Below, in pieces: positions 8,862 through 18,034 of a stretch of 48,517 nucleotides of DNA. Both the position numbers and the translations under genes were made by a program. Source of the DNA: Candidatus Oleimmundimicrobium sp. (lineage in GTDB: Bacteria; Actinomycetota; Aquicultoria; UBA3085; Oleimmundimicrobiaceae); contig NZ_JAUSCH010000123.1 of NCBI RefSeq assembly GCF_030651595.1, positions 1-48,517 on the forward strand, in the 5' to 3' direction. The notes beneath the pieces are model-generated. The model made no database searches, was not told where the DNA came from, and saw nothing but the letters and a program-made list of their open reading frames with translations. How positions within the stretch are numbered: the first letter of the stretch is position 1; each line of letters begins with the position of its first letter.

Positions 8862-9365
8862 TGTGAGATTTTAAGATAAACAATTGTAAAAGAGCTGCTC
8901 TTATTATATCCAACTCGTTTTTATGGATCTAAATCTACAATCAAGAACTGAAGCGGTTGCCTATTTCTTCAAAGAAAATAACCCTTCAGAATAGTCACCC
9001 CTTTTACCTGCATCAATTGTAGGGGGTACTAGGAATCGTAAGACCCGTATCGGGAAATCATACCCCCTTTTTTTCAAATTCATACTTTTGACCGATACCC
9101 TTTTTGAGTAACCTTCATTAAAATATAACTAAATTTTTCTTTGCTTTGAAAAATTTTTATAAAAAAGAAGGAATTCAGAGAGAAAATAATTAATATCATT
9201 AAAAGTTTAGCAGGGGGGGTTGAACTCTTCTTTTAATTTCACCAGATATAGTTTTTATGGGGACGTAATCATGAGAAAGGGTTTCAGATTAGGTGTGATT
9301 TTTGGTATCATTCATTTTAAAGTTAAAAATATCTTAGATTTAAAATTTATTTTCTGGAGAAACTA
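8862..9365. other. Long AT-rich spacer without a convincing gene
   Basis: About 500 bases. The main structure is the two-level hairpin with a T-run at 9022-9074, listed separately. After it the sequence is AT-rich with a seven-G run near 9212. A 40-codon frame starts at ATG 9271 behind GGGGACG and runs into the next gene out of phase; it has no recognisable features. No heptamer tract is obvious here, unlike in most spacers to the left and right. Confidence 0.5.
9022..9074 (+). terminator. Structured hairpin with T-tract
   Basis: GGGGGTA at 9022-9028 pairs with TACCCCC at 9061-9067, immediately followed by seven T (9068-9074). Inside lies a second perfect small hairpin, CCCG-TAT-CGGG at 9044-9054, leaving unpaired purine-rich joints on both sides. 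It works on paper as an intrinsic terminator about 160 bases after the FAH gene. The large internal loop is unlike an ordinary terminator and could instead be a small regulatory RNA element. Confidence 0.6.
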
Positions 9366-9635
9366 TTGGAAAAAGGTAAACCTGTCACAATAACTGTTAA
9401 AGAAATTCAAGGAAAAGGCGTGTGCTCATACGGGCTCAAGCCCGGTGATTCCTGGGTGGTTTCCAGTGAAGAGATTCCGCCGAAAATGTGCGCCTGGGCT
9501 TTTCAGGCAATGTTTCCTTTTCTTACTGTTTTAAGATTTGGCGGAAAATTTCCCTGGGAGGAAGATAAAAACAAAGCCATTGTTTGCTGTCCAGACCCCC
9601 ACAACCCTGTCGTTTTCGAGCTTGAGGTAAAATAA
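9366..9635 (+). CDS. TIGR04076-like small protein
   Basis: An 89-residue protein that resembles the TIGR04076 family of uncharacterised small proteins. The family pattern is visible: VTITVKEIQGK, then CSYGLKPGDSW, a C.WAF segment, LRFGGKFPW, and CCPDP.NPVVFELE at the end. The double Cys in CCPD and Cys at 'GVCSYG' and 'KMCAW' could bind metal. No function is known. The start is TTG 9366, supported by GGAG at 9356-9359 with suitable spacing. It lies alone, 88 bases before the yerC-like regulator. Confidence 0.72.
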   Translation: MEKGKPVTITVKEIQGKGVCSYGLKPGDSWVVSSEEIPPKMCAWAFQAMFPFLTVLRFGGKFPWEEDKNKAIVCCPDPHNPVVFELEVK

Positions 9636-9723
9636 TTTATTTAATTTTTTCTACTTCGGTATCATCAATCAAATCCTATGTTAAAATTGTTTTTGTTATC
9701 GTAAACATTGGAGGTGTATCTAA

Positions 9724-10017
9724 TTGTCCATAGATAAGCGCTTAAAAAACAAATTTGTTGATGATTTATTTGATGCTATTTCTCTCCTTAAAAATCGTAA
9801 AGAATGTTATCAGTTTTTTGAAGATATCTGCACGGTGGGTGAGATTAGGGCAATGGCCCAGAGATTTGCCGTTGCTAAAAAATTGGATGGCGGGGAAATT
9901 TATAGCGATATTGTACAAGAAACCGGAGCAAGCACAGCAACTATTAGCCGGGTAAAGAGATGCCTAAATTACGGAGCAGATGGATACAAGCTTATTATTG
10001 AGAGACTAAAAAAGTAG
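9724..10017 (+). CDS. yerC: TrpR/YerC-family transcription regulator (HisR candidate)
   Basis: A 97-residue all-helical protein of the TrpR-like YerC/YecD family. The helix-turn-helix reads GEIYSDIVQETGASTATISR at about 59-78. The preceding helix, EIRAMAQRFAVAKKL, is the conserved dimer core. In Gram-positive bacteria YerC-type proteins (called HisR in regulon studies) are described as repressors of histidine genes. Here the complete his operon starts after the intervening dnaE, which supports that role; this is inference. The start is TTG 9724 with a full GGAGGTG 7 bases upstream. Confidence 0.82.
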   Translation: MSIDKRLKNKFVDDLFDAISLLKNRKECYQFFEDICTVGEIRAMAQRFAVAKKLDGGEIYSDIVQETGASTATISRVKRCLNYGADGYKLIIERLKK

Positions 10018-10225
10018 GGTAAAGAAAAATTGGAAATTGAAGATTGAAGATTGGAAACTTTAAATTGAAAAACGAACAAACTTTTCCAATTTGGTAATTG
10101 AGTTAAGGGTCCAAGCAACAGATTTAGCGGGATGAAAAGAAAGTAAATTTATAATTTAATATTTGCATTTTTCATTTTACAATTAGTCGTCTGGTGACTG
10201 GCAGCTACGGGTTGGAGGCTAAAAC
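10018..10225. repeat. Heptamer-periodic spacer before dnaE
   Basis: The left part (about 10028-10075) is a run of degenerate units such as AATTGAA and GATTGAA. The right part (about 10145-10222) reads like the spacer directly before trpG (29308-29385). Both have an AATTTA..AATTTAATATTT tract, then CATTTTACAATTAGT, then a CTGGCA-type unit, then the GGAGG of the next gene. The two spacers are therefore related copies. Confidence 0.6.
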
Positions 10226-13200
10226 ATGCCTGATTTTGTTCACTTACATACACACTCAGAATATTCACTTTTAGATGGGGCGGCAAGAATTAAAGATTTG
10301 ATTAACCGTGCCAAAGAACTTGGTATGCCCGCATTAGCGTTAACTGATCACGGCGTTATGTATGGCGCCATAGATTTTTACGAAGCCGCCAAAAAAGCAG
10401 GAATAAAACCTATTATAGGTTGTGAAGTCTATGTAGCCCCCCGTAGTAGATTTGATAAATCGTCTAGAAAAGAAGATCATCCCCACCACCTGGTTCTTTT
10501 AGCTGAAAACAATGAAGGATATAAAAATTTAATGCGTCTTGTTTCTCTTGGTTTCTTAGAAGGATTTTATTATAAGCCCCGGGTTGACAAAGAGCTTTTA
10601 AAAAAGTATCACCATGGCTTAATAGCATTAAGTGGTTGTATAGGTGGGGAAATTGCCAAATTAACATTGAAAAAAAACGCAGACAAAGCAAAAGAGGTAG
10701 CGCTCAATTTTAAGGAAATTTTTGGTGATAAAAACTTTTTTCTTGAAGTTCAAGACAACAATCTGGAAGAGCAAAAAGTGGTCAATGAGACCCTGATAGA
10801 AATTTCAAAGGAATTAGATATTCCCCTTGTTGCTACGAATGATATCCATTATGTAAAAAAATCGGACAGTATGGCCCAAGATGTTTTGCTTTGTATTCAA
10901 ACCGGTTCTTTTTTTGAAGATGAGGACAGACTCAAATTTAGCGGCAATCAGTATTATCTTAAATCATCAAGTGAGATGAAAAAACTTTTCTCAGATATTC
11001 CGGGAGCCATTGAAAATACGGTAAAGATAGCTGAAAGATGCAACGTTTCAATTGATTTTAATCAAACATTGCTTCCTCATTATGAGGTGCCGGACGGATA
11101 TACGTTGGAGTCCTATCTTGATAAATTAGCGAGAGATGGTGTTAAAAAAAGATATCCGGAAATTACATCAGATATTGAGGAGCGGCTAAATAATGAGTTA
11201 GATGTAATTAAAAAGATGGGATTTGCAGGTTATTTTCTCATTGTTTGGGACTTTGTTAAATTTGCTAAAGACCAGGGAATCAAAGTGGGCCCTGGTAGAG
11301 GAAGTGCTGCTGGAAGTATTGTTTCTTACGCATTAGGGATAACTAACATAGACCCATTAAAACATGGCCTTCTTTTCGAACGTTTTTTAAATCCAGAAAG
11401 AGTGAGTATGCCTGATATTGATATTGATTTTTGTATTGAGAGGCGTAGTGAGGTTATAGATTATGTTAGTCAGAAATATGGCAACGAAAATGTGGCTCAA
11501 ATTATTACTTTTGGAACGATGGCGGCTCGTGCTGCAATAAGAGATGCGGGACGAGTTTTTGGTGTTCCTTATGGGAAGGTAGATAAGATGGCCAAGCTTA
11601 TTCCGGAAACTCCTGGAATTACCATCGAGGAAGCTTTGAAATTATCTCCGGAACTGGCACAGGAATGCAAAAATGATGAACAAGTTGCAAAAATCATTGA
11701 AATAGCAAAAGCATTAGAAGGTTTGGCAAGACAAGACTCAATTCATGCTGCCGGGGTGGTGATTTCACGTGGTCCTTTGACTGATTACACACCAATTCAA
11801 AGAAAAGGAGACGCGGAAACTGTAACTCAATATCATATGGACGCCATCAGAAAGATTGGTCTACTTAAGATGGATTTCCTGGGTCTTCGCACACTGACTG
11901 TAATTGACAATGTTTTAAAAATTATTAAGCGTACCAAAGGTGTAAATATTGATATTGGCAACATCCCGCTTGATGATGAAAAAACATATAAAATACTCCG
12001 AAAAGCTGAAAGTGTTGGGGTGTTTCAGCTTGAGAGTTCGGGGATGAGAGGTCTCCTTAAAGATCTTAAACCCACAAATTTTGAGGATATAGTCGGTCTG
12101 TTGGCCTTGTATCGTCCGGGTCCGCTTGGCAGTGGAATGGTTAAGGATTTTGTGGATAGAAAACATAATCGGGCCAAAGTTGAGTATCCTCATCCATCTT
12201 TAGAAGGATTACTGAAGGAAACGCATGGAATTATTGTTTACCAAGAACAGGTAATGCGTATAGCGAACGTTATGGCAGGTTTTAGTATGGCGGAGGCCGA
12301 TATTTTACGATCGGCAATGAGCAAGAAAAAACCTAAGGTTTTGGCTGAACAAAGGGAAAAATTTATAGGAGGAGCTATCTCAAAAGGGATTGACACAAAG
12401 GTAGCAGGCGACGTTTTTGATTTAGTGCTTCATTTTGCAGGTTATGGTTTCAACAAATCGCACAGTACTGCTTATGCCGTGGTTGCTTATCAAACTGCTT
12501 ACCTAAAAGCAAATTACCCTGTTGAGTTTATGGCGGCTCTTCTTACGAGTGTTATGCACACAAAGGATAAAGTCCCTCGGTATATCAGTGAGTGTAGGCA
12601 GCTTGGAATAAAAGTCTTGCCTCCGGATGTAAACGAAAGCTTCTCAGGGTTTACGGTAGTTGGTGATTCTATAAGATTTGGTCTTGCTGCAGTAAGAAAT
12701 GTTGGGGAAGGACCCATTAAAGCAATTGTTGAAGCTAGAAAAGAAGGTGGATTTTTTAAATCTTTTCGAGATTTTTGCGAGAAGGTTAACCTTGGTGTAA
12801 TTAACAAGAAGTGTTTAGAGGGTTTAATTAAAGGTGGCGCTTTCGATTTTTGCAAAGTTTCCCGAAGAGGACTTATGGAAACAATGGAACAGGTAGTTGA
12901 GGCCGGGCATAGGAAACAAAGAGATAAAAAAAATGGTCAAATTACGCTTTTTGAAATGAATGACAAAGAAAAAGATGTATCTGTAGATATTTCGAAAGAT
13001 ATTGAAGAGTATCCCAAAGACGAGCTGCTCTCTTATGAAAAAGAAATGTTGGGCCTATATGTTAGCGACCATCCTCTCTTAAGGGTAAAAGATGTTCTTA
13101 AAAATCAGGTCGATTTTTCTCTGAACGATCTTAAAGAGAAGAAAGATGGAAGTATAGCTTGGATAGGAGGGTTAATTACCAGGATTAGCCGTGTTACAAC

Positions 13201-13672
13201 GCGAAAAGGGGAAATGATGGTCTTTATGACTTTAGAAGACTTAGAAGGCGAAGTAGAAGTTATAGTATTTCCCTCTATGTATCAAAATAACAGCGATTTA
13301 ATTAAAGAAGATAAAGTAGTTCGCGTAAAAGGAAAAATTGATATAAAGGAAAACGAGGTTAAGGTTATAGCTTTAGCGATAGAGCCGCTAAATATGGATT
13401 TTGATAAAACAGAGACGATTTCTTCTGTTTATATAAAAATAAACTCCGATAAGTTTACAAAAAAATTGTTTGAGTGTCTTAAAAGTATTTTAAAAGCGCA
13501 TGGAGATGGTCCGTCGCCTGTTTTCTTACAGATTGTGAGCGGTAAAAAGATTACCACGATGAGACTGGGCAAAAATAATGGGGTTAAAATTGGAGGAAAG
13601 TTATTTTCGGAAATAAAAGAACTTTTGGGCAAAGATGCTGTTTTTGTAAAACAATTAAATAAAGCCCAGTAG
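10226..13672 (+). CDS. dnaE: DNA polymerase III alpha subunit
   Basis: A 1148-residue replicative polymerase of the DnaE1 type. The N-terminal PHP domain begins FVHLHTHSEYSLLDGA and carries LTDHG and GCEVYVAP. The catalytic palm motif MPDIDIDFC lies near residue 395-402, preceded by VGPGRGSAAGS. A helix-hairpin-helix region follows near 790-850, and an OB fold (IGGLITRISRV, then EVEVIVFPS) at about 975-1055. It is full length for the family. ATG 10226 has GGAGG about 9 bases upstream. Its position between the yerC regulator and the his operon is unusual but the gene itself looks ordinary. Confidence 0.97.
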   Translation: MPDFVHLHTHSEYSLLDGAARIKDLINRAKELGMPALALTDHGVMYGAIDFYEAAKKAGIKPIIGCEVYVAPRSRFDKSSRKEDHPHHLVLLAENNEGYKNLMRLVSLGFLEGFYYKPRVDKELLKKYHHGLIALSGCIGGEIAKLTLKKNADKAKEVALNFKEIFGDKNFFLEVQDNNLEEQKVVNETLIEISKELDIPLVATNDIHYVKKSDSMAQDVLLCIQTGSFFEDEDRLKFSGNQYYLKSSSEMKKLFSDIPGAIENTVKIAERCNVSIDFNQTLLPHYEVPDGYTLESYLDKLARDGVKKRYPEITSDIEERLNNELDVIKKMGFAGYFLIVWDFVKFAKDQGIKVGPGRGSAAGSIVSYALGITNIDPLKHGLLFERFLNPERVSMPDIDIDFCIERRSEVIDYVSQKYGNENVAQIITFGTMAARAAIRDAGRVFGVPYGKVDKMAKLIPETPGITIEEALKLSPELAQECKNDEQVAKIIEIAKALEGLARQDSIHAAGVVISRGPLTDYTPIQRKGDAETVTQYHMDAIRKIGLLKMDFLGLRTLTVIDNVLKIIKRTKGVNIDIGNIPLDDEKTYKILRKAESVGVFQLESSGMRGLLKDLKPTNFEDIVGLLALYRPGPLGSGMVKDFVDRKHNRAKVEYPHPSLEGLLKETHGIIVYQEQVMRIANVMAGFSMAEADILRSAMSKKKPKVLAEQREKFIGGAISKGIDTKVAGDVFDLVLHFAGYGFNKSHSTAYAVVAYQTAYLKANYPVEFMAALLTSVMHTKDKVPRYISECRQLGIKVLPPDVNESFSGFTVVGDSIRFGLAAVRNVGEGPIKAIVEARKEGGFFKSFRDFCEKVNLGVINKKCLEGLIKGGAFDFCKVSRRGLMETMEQVVEAGHRKQRDKKNGQITLFEMNDKEKDVSVDISKDIEEYPKDELLSYEKEMLGLYVSDHPLLRVKDVLKNQVDFSLNDLKEKKDGSIAWIGGLITRISRVTTRKGEMMVFMTLEDLEGEVEVIVFPSMYQNNSDLIKEDKVVRVKGKIDIKENEVKVIALAIEPLNMDFDKTETISSVYIKINSDKFTKKLFECLKSILKAHGDGPSPVFLQIVSGKKITTMRLGKNNGVKIGGKLFSEIKELLGKDAVFVKQLNKAQ

Positions 13673-13689
13673 ATTCATTAATAAGTTTT

Positions 13690-13723
13690 TGGTATTGACA
13701 ACTAAGAAACGGTCTGATACCAT
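13690..13723 (+). promoter_or_regulatory. Promoter of the his operon with overlapping inverted repeat
   Basis: TTGACA at 13695-13700 is a perfect -35 box. With exactly 17 bases of spacing it is followed by TACCAT at 13718-13723. The half-sites TGGTAT (13690-13695) and ATACCA (13717-13722) form an inverted repeat that lies exactly over both promoter boxes. A regulator bound there would block RNA polymerase; the YerC/HisR-like protein encoded at 9724-10017 is the natural candidate. The promoter is seen in the sequence; the regulator assignment is inferred. Confidence 0.6.
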
Positions 13724-13766
13724 TTTACTGTATTAACATATTAACATATTAAAGGATTTGATTGAA

Positions 13767-15029
13767 ATGGATGGTAGAAACTCTTTTGTCTCTATTCCCA
13801 GGGGCCTTCGAGATATTATGCCTACTGAGGCAGAAGGAAGAAGATTAATTGAAAATAAGTTAAGAAAAGTTTTTGAAAGTTGGGGATATCGGGAGATTAT
13901 TACCCCGACATTTGAATTTTTCGATAACTTATCAAGCGAAGCAGGAAGAATCATTGAAGAAGAAATGTTTAAGTTTTTCGACAGAGACGGAAGCCTCCTT
14001 GCTCTTCGTCCTGAAATGACGATTCCCATTGCCAGAGTCGTTTCTCAACGTATGCAAAATTCCCGTTTTTCGCGTTTATATTATTCGGCAAATGTTTTTC
14101 GTGAGGAACCAGCTCAGCGAGGGCAACAGCGAGAGTTTTATCAGGTTGGTTTGGAGTTTATTGGAGGCAAAGGGGCCTATGCTGACGCAGAAGTTATCGG
14201 GGTATTAATTGAGTCATTACAAGCAGTTGGTCTCAAAGATTTTCAGGTTGGAATAGGACAGGTTGATTTTTTCAAAGGAGTTCTTGAAGGAACGGGCATG
14301 TCTTCTAAATCAATAAAAGATATCCAATCTCTTCTTGTTGAAAAAGATATGGTAGAACTCGAGCAAATAATTAGCCAGAGCTCTATTTCTTCTAAGGATA
14401 AATCCAAAATTATTGAGATACTATCTCTTTGTGGTGGTGAGGATATTATCGAGAAAGTGAAACCTTATGCTAATAACGCTCGTTCGAAAGGAGCACTTGA
14501 AAATCTTTCCAATTTATATGAATTTTTAAAATCTTATAGTCTTGAAGAGTTCATCACATTTGATTTTGGAATTGTGAGAAACTTTGAATATTATACAGGT
14601 GTTGTCTTTGAGGTCTATGTTCCTAATCTTGGATTTCCATTAGGAGCAGGAGGTCGATATGATAAGCTCATTTCAGAGTTTGGAATAGATAAGCCGGCAT
14701 GTGGTTTTGCCTTGGGGCTTGAGCGGTTGCACATATGTCTTAACGAGCAAGGAGTGCTTAAGAAACAAGAAGGGCGCAGGGTACTTGTATTTTCTACCCA
14801 AGATCTCAATAAGATGTTTTTAGCGGCCAAGACATTAAGAGATAAAGGGTTTCAAGTTGAAAGCGTCCTTGAACTGTCTTCTTTTGAAGATTGTTGTTCT
14901 TTGGCGCAAGAAGCCGTTCGCTGGGTGATAAACGCGGATAATGCTCCAAAGTCGGTTGAGATCTTTGATTTTCAAACTAATCTTAAAAAGGTATCTTCTT
15001 TATCGGCAATTGAAGGTGAGATGGTATGA
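13767..15029 (+). CDS. hisZ: ATP phosphoribosyltransferase regulatory subunit
   Basis: A 420-residue paralogue of histidyl-tRNA synthetase. It has the class II motifs (RGLRDIMPTEAEGRR, then LRPEMTIPIARVV) but ends without a proper anticodon-binding domain. It sits at the head of a his operon and overlaps a short hisG by 4 bases, which is the classic HisZ arrangement. HisZ makes the short HisG active and sensitive to histidine. ATG 13767 is preferred over the in-frame TTG at 13758, which almost touches the AAAGGA ribosome site. True HisS is excluded mainly by context and by the degenerate C-terminus. Confidence 0.9.
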   Translation: MDGRNSFVSIPRGLRDIMPTEAEGRRLIENKLRKVFESWGYREIITPTFEFFDNLSSEAGRIIEEEMFKFFDRDGSLLALRPEMTIPIARVVSQRMQNSRFSRLYYSANVFREEPAQRGQQREFYQVGLEFIGGKGAYADAEVIGVLIESLQAVGLKDFQVGIGQVDFFKGVLEGTGMSSKSIKDIQSLLVEKDMVELEQIISQSSISSKDKSKIIEILSLCGGEDIIEKVKPYANNARSKGALENLSNLYEFLKSYSLEEFITFDFGIVRNFEYYTGVVFEVYVPNLGFPLGAGGRYDKLISEFGIDKPACGFALGLERLHICLNEQGVLKKQEGRRVLVFSTQDLNKMFLAAKTLRDKGFQVESVLELSSFEDCCSLAQEAVRWVINADNAPKSVEIFDFQTNLKKVSSLSAIEGEMV

Positions 15030-15679
15030 GTTATTTAAAGATTGCCCTTTCTAAGGGAGCAATTTATGAAGAAACTTTGAGTTTATTTAAAAACGCCGGT
15101 TTTGATATCTCTGAATTGAGAAAAGAATCGAGAAAATTAAGGCTGGTTAATGATAATGAGAAAATAGAATATATATTAACACGTCCTTTTGATGTTCCAA
15201 CTTTTGTTGAGTATGGTGCTGCCGATCTTGGTATAGTTGGAAAAGATGTTTTAATGGAGACAAAAAAGAAGGTTTTTGAGTTGCTTGACTTGGGCTACGG
15301 AAAGTGCAAATTTGTTTTAGCTGCTTTATCTAAAGAAAAAGATGATATAGAGGAAAATTACAAACATCTTGGACAAGTTAGAGTAGCTACAAAGTTTACT
15401 AAAGTAGCTGAAGATTATTTTACAAAACAAGGGGTGCAAGCCGAAATAATTAAACTACATGGTTCGGTTGAACTTGCGCCCATAGTAGGTTTAGCCGATG
15501 AAATAGTCGACCTTTCCTCAACCGGAAAAACACTTGCTGATAACAACCTGATTATTGTGGATGAAATTGCGGAATGTTCAGCTCGTTTAATTGCTAATCA
15601 TGTGAGTTACAAGATAAAATCTAAGGAAATTAACGAGTTTTTAGATAAGGTAAAACAGGTTAAAAGGAGCAGTAAATGA
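15026..15679 (+). CDS. hisG: ATP phosphoribosyltransferase, short form
   Basis: A 217-residue HisG catalytic subunit of the short type, which lacks the C-terminal regulatory domain and needs HisZ. It begins LKIALSKGAIYEETL. The PRPP-binding loop, IVDLSSTGKTLADNNL, lies near residues 161-176, and GAADLGIVGKDVL near 69-81. It joins ATP and PRPP, the first step to histidine. ATGA overlaps at both ends (with hisZ and hisD) show translational coupling. Confidence 0.95.
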   Translation: MSYLKIALSKGAIYEETLSLFKNAGFDISELRKESRKLRLVNDNEKIEYILTRPFDVPTFVEYGAADLGIVGKDVLMETKKKVFELLDLGYGKCKFVLAALSKEKDDIEENYKHLGQVRVATKFTKVAEDYFTKQGVQAEIIKLHGSVELAPIVGLADEIVDLSSTGKTLADNNLIIVDEIAECSARLIANHVSYKIKSKEINEFLDKVKQVKRSSK

Positions 15680-16974
15680 TTATCATAAAGGAAATATCAT
15701 CAACCATAAAAGATGAAGAGCTGAAAAAGCTTTTTCCGTCTCGAATTTTAGATGAGTCGAAATTGGAGATTGTTCAAGAAATAGTAAATAACGTTAGAAG
15801 AAAAGGCGACTCTGCGTTGCTGGAATATACAAGAAAGTTTGATGGGATTAATTTAAAATCTAACCAGCTTAAGGTAGGCAAAAAGGAATTTGAAGAGGCA
15901 TATGGTTTAGTCGATAAAGAGTTTAATTCCGCTTTGAAGTTAGCGAAAAAGCGTATTGTCGCATATCATGAAAATCAAAAAATCGAATCATGGTTCACAA
16001 CCGAAGAAGATGGTGTTTTATTGGGGCAGCAGATAAGACCAATTGAGCGTGTTGGTATATATGTGCCCGGCGGCATGGCTTCGTATCCTTCCTCAGTTTT
16101 AATGAATGCAATTCCCGCTAAAGTCGCAGGGGTGAGCGAAATAGCCATGTGCGTGCCTCCCGATAAAAATGGCCGTGTCAACCCATATACTTTAGTTGCC
16201 GCGTGTGAGGTTGGTGTAGACGAGGTCTATCGAGTGGGTGGAGCGCAGGCTATAGCGGCCATGGCTTATGGCACCGAGACTATAAAAAAAGTTTATAAAA
16301 TTACGGGTCCCGGGAATATTTATGTAACGCTTGCCAAGAAGTTGGTGATCGGAGAGGTCGGTATTGATATGCTTGCTGGTCCAAGTGAAGTGGTTATTTT
16401 GGCTGACGGTAAAGCCAATCCGGCTTATATCGCTGCGGATATGCTTGCGCAAGCAGAGCATGCTCCCGATGCTACATCTGTTTTAATTACCACTTCTTCT
16501 CAGTTAGCGGAGAATGTCAATGCTCAATTGGATGAACAATTGGAGTACATCGGAAGAAAAGGCATAGCCGAGAAATCTATAAGAAATTTTGGAAGAATAT
16601 TATTGGCGGATTCGTTGGGAACAATGATAAGACTTGCTAATTTTATTGCTCCCGAGCACCTTGAGATAATGATTGAGAAACCGATGAGCATACTTGGTGA
16701 AATTAAAAACGCGGGGGCTATATTTCTCGGTGCCTATACTCCTGAATCGGTTGGAGATTATGTTGCGGGTCCAAATCATATCTTACCAACTTCAGGCACA
16801 GCTCGTTTCTATTCGCCGCTCGGAGTGTATGACTTTATTAAAAGGTCTAGTGTTCTTTCATTTACAAAAGAAGGGCTCAGGGAAGTTGTCAGCGCTCTTG
16901 AACTTATAACTAAAGCGGAGGGGCTCGATGCTCACGCGAGGTCTGCAAAGATAAGGGTTGAGGAAAGTGATTGA
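15676..16974 (+). CDS. hisD: Histidinol dehydrogenase
   Basis: A 432-residue full-length zinc enzyme. VGIYVPGGMASYPSSVLMNAIPAKVAG is in the N-terminal part in pieces such as RVGIYVPGG and PSSVLMNAIP. AQAEHAPDATSVL and IAPEHLEIM supply zinc and catalytic His/Glu residues, and GPNHILPTSGTARF the signature near residue 370. It oxidises L-histidinol twice with NAD to histidine, the last pathway step. The start ATG 15676 overlaps the hisG stop by 4 bases. Confidence 0.96.
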   Translation: MIIIKEISSTIKDEELKKLFPSRILDESKLEIVQEIVNNVRRKGDSALLEYTRKFDGINLKSNQLKVGKKEFEEAYGLVDKEFNSALKLAKKRIVAYHENQKIESWFTTEEDGVLLGQQIRPIERVGIYVPGGMASYPSSVLMNAIPAKVAGVSEIAMCVPPDKNGRVNPYTLVAACEVGVDEVYRVGGAQAIAAMAYGTETIKKVYKITGPGNIYVTLAKKLVIGEVGIDMLAGPSEVVILADGKANPAYIAADMLAQAEHAPDATSVLITTSSQLAENVNAQLDEQLEYIGRKGIAEKSIRNFGRILLADSLGTMIRLANFIAPEHLEIMIEKPMSILGEIKNAGAIFLGAYTPESVGDYVAGPNHILPTSGTARFYSPLGVYDFIKRSSVLSFTKEGLREVVSALELITKAEGLDAHARSAKIRVEESD

Positions 16975-18034
16975 TTTAGTTGAGTCTCGACCAGAACTTG
17001 ATAACCTTAAGTCCTACGCTCCTTTAGAAGAAAACGCTCGGATAGTTCTTTCCGCTAACGAAAGCCCCTTTAATTTATCTGAGTCGTTAGTTAAAAAGAT
17101 AAAAAAGGAATTAAACAGCTTTGCGTTTAATCGTTATCCAGACGCATTGGCAAGTGGACTGAGAAAAAAGCTCGCTGTTGCATATGGGGTATCAGATGAA
17201 AACATTGTTTTAGGAAATGGCTCTGATGAATTAATTCAGTGTTTACTTCTCGCCTATGGCGGAAGTGGCAGATCTATTTTAACTTTTGAGCCAACTTTTT
17301 CTATGTATAGTATTGTCTCACAAGTAACGGGAACTCAAGTTTATGAACTTGATAGAACCGAATTGTTTGGTATTGATGTTCCACGGGCACTTGAGGTTGT
17401 CAGGGAATTTTGCCCTACACTTATTTTTCTGTGCAATCCCAATAATCCCACCGGAAATATTCTTTCCAGCGATGAGATAGAGTTATTTTTAAAAGAAACA
17501 AATGCGCTGGTGGTAGTAGATGAGGCTTATGCGGAATTTAGCGGTCAAACGGTTATTCCCCTTCTCTCTAAATTTCCAAATCTTATTGTGTTGAGAACTT
17601 TTTCAAAAGCCTTCTCTTTGGCGGGAATAAGAATTGGTTATATGGTGGCTTCTTCTGGGATTACTGAAAATGCGCTTAAAGCAAAACTCCCTTATAACTG
17701 TGACGCGTTTTCGCAAATGGTTGCAGGTTTGGCTTTTAACGAAAGAGAAACTTTTAAACTTCAGATTAAGAAAATAGTAAGTGAGCGAGAAAGAATCATT
17801 AAAGAGCTCAGTAAAATAAATGGGGTTACTCCGCATTCATCTGCGGCCAATTTTGTCTTAATTGAGATAGAAAAAGAGGCGATTTGGGTTTGGAAAAAAC
17901 TTTTGGAAGCAGGTATTTTAGTTAGAAATTTTAACGAGTCACGCTTAAAAAAATATTTGAGGGTTACTGTTGGAACCGAAGAAGAAAATAACTTATTTTT
18001 GAAGATGCTTAAGGAGATAGTAGATGCTAGATAA
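16967..18034 (+). CDS. hisC: Histidinol-phosphate aminotransferase
   Basis: A 355-residue class I/II PLP aminotransferase of the HisC type. Visible elements are LSANESPFN near the start, LGNGSDELIQ, FLCNPNNPTGN, VVDEAYAEFSG, and the PLP lysine in RTFSKAFSLAGIRIGY. It aminates imidazole acetol-phosphate with glutamate. The start is not certain: GTG 16967 (AAGGG 9 bases upstream) overlaps hisD by 8 bases; an in-frame TTG at 16958 is the other option. It overlaps the following HAD gene by 11 bases, so the genes are tightly coupled. Confidence 0.93.
   Translation: MIDLVESRPELDNLKSYAPLEENARIVLSANESPFNLSESLVKKIKKELNSFAFNRYPDALASGLRKKLAVAYGVSDENIVLGNGSDELIQCLLLAYGGSGRSILTFEPTFSMYSIVSQVTGTQVYELDRTELFGIDVPRALEVVREFCPTLIFLCNPNNPTGNILSSDEIELFLKETNALVVVDEAYAEFSGQTVIPLLSKFPNLIVLRTFSKAFSLAGIRIGYMVASSGITENALKAKLPYNCDAFSQMVAGLAFNERETFKLQIKKIVSERERIIKELSKINGVTPHSSAANFVLIEIEKEAIWVWKKLLEAGILVRNFNESRLKKYLRVTVGTEEENNLFLKMLKEIVDAR

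Noticed and set aside
9271-9393. A 40-codon frame from ATG 9271 behind GGGGACG
   Set aside because: It runs out of phase into the next gene, has no recognisable feature, and the next gene has its own good start. A leader peptide cannot be excluded but nothing supports it.
13758-15029. Histidyl-tRNA synthetase
   Set aside because: The protein ends without a proper anticodon-binding domain and is coupled to a short hisG, which fits HisZ.
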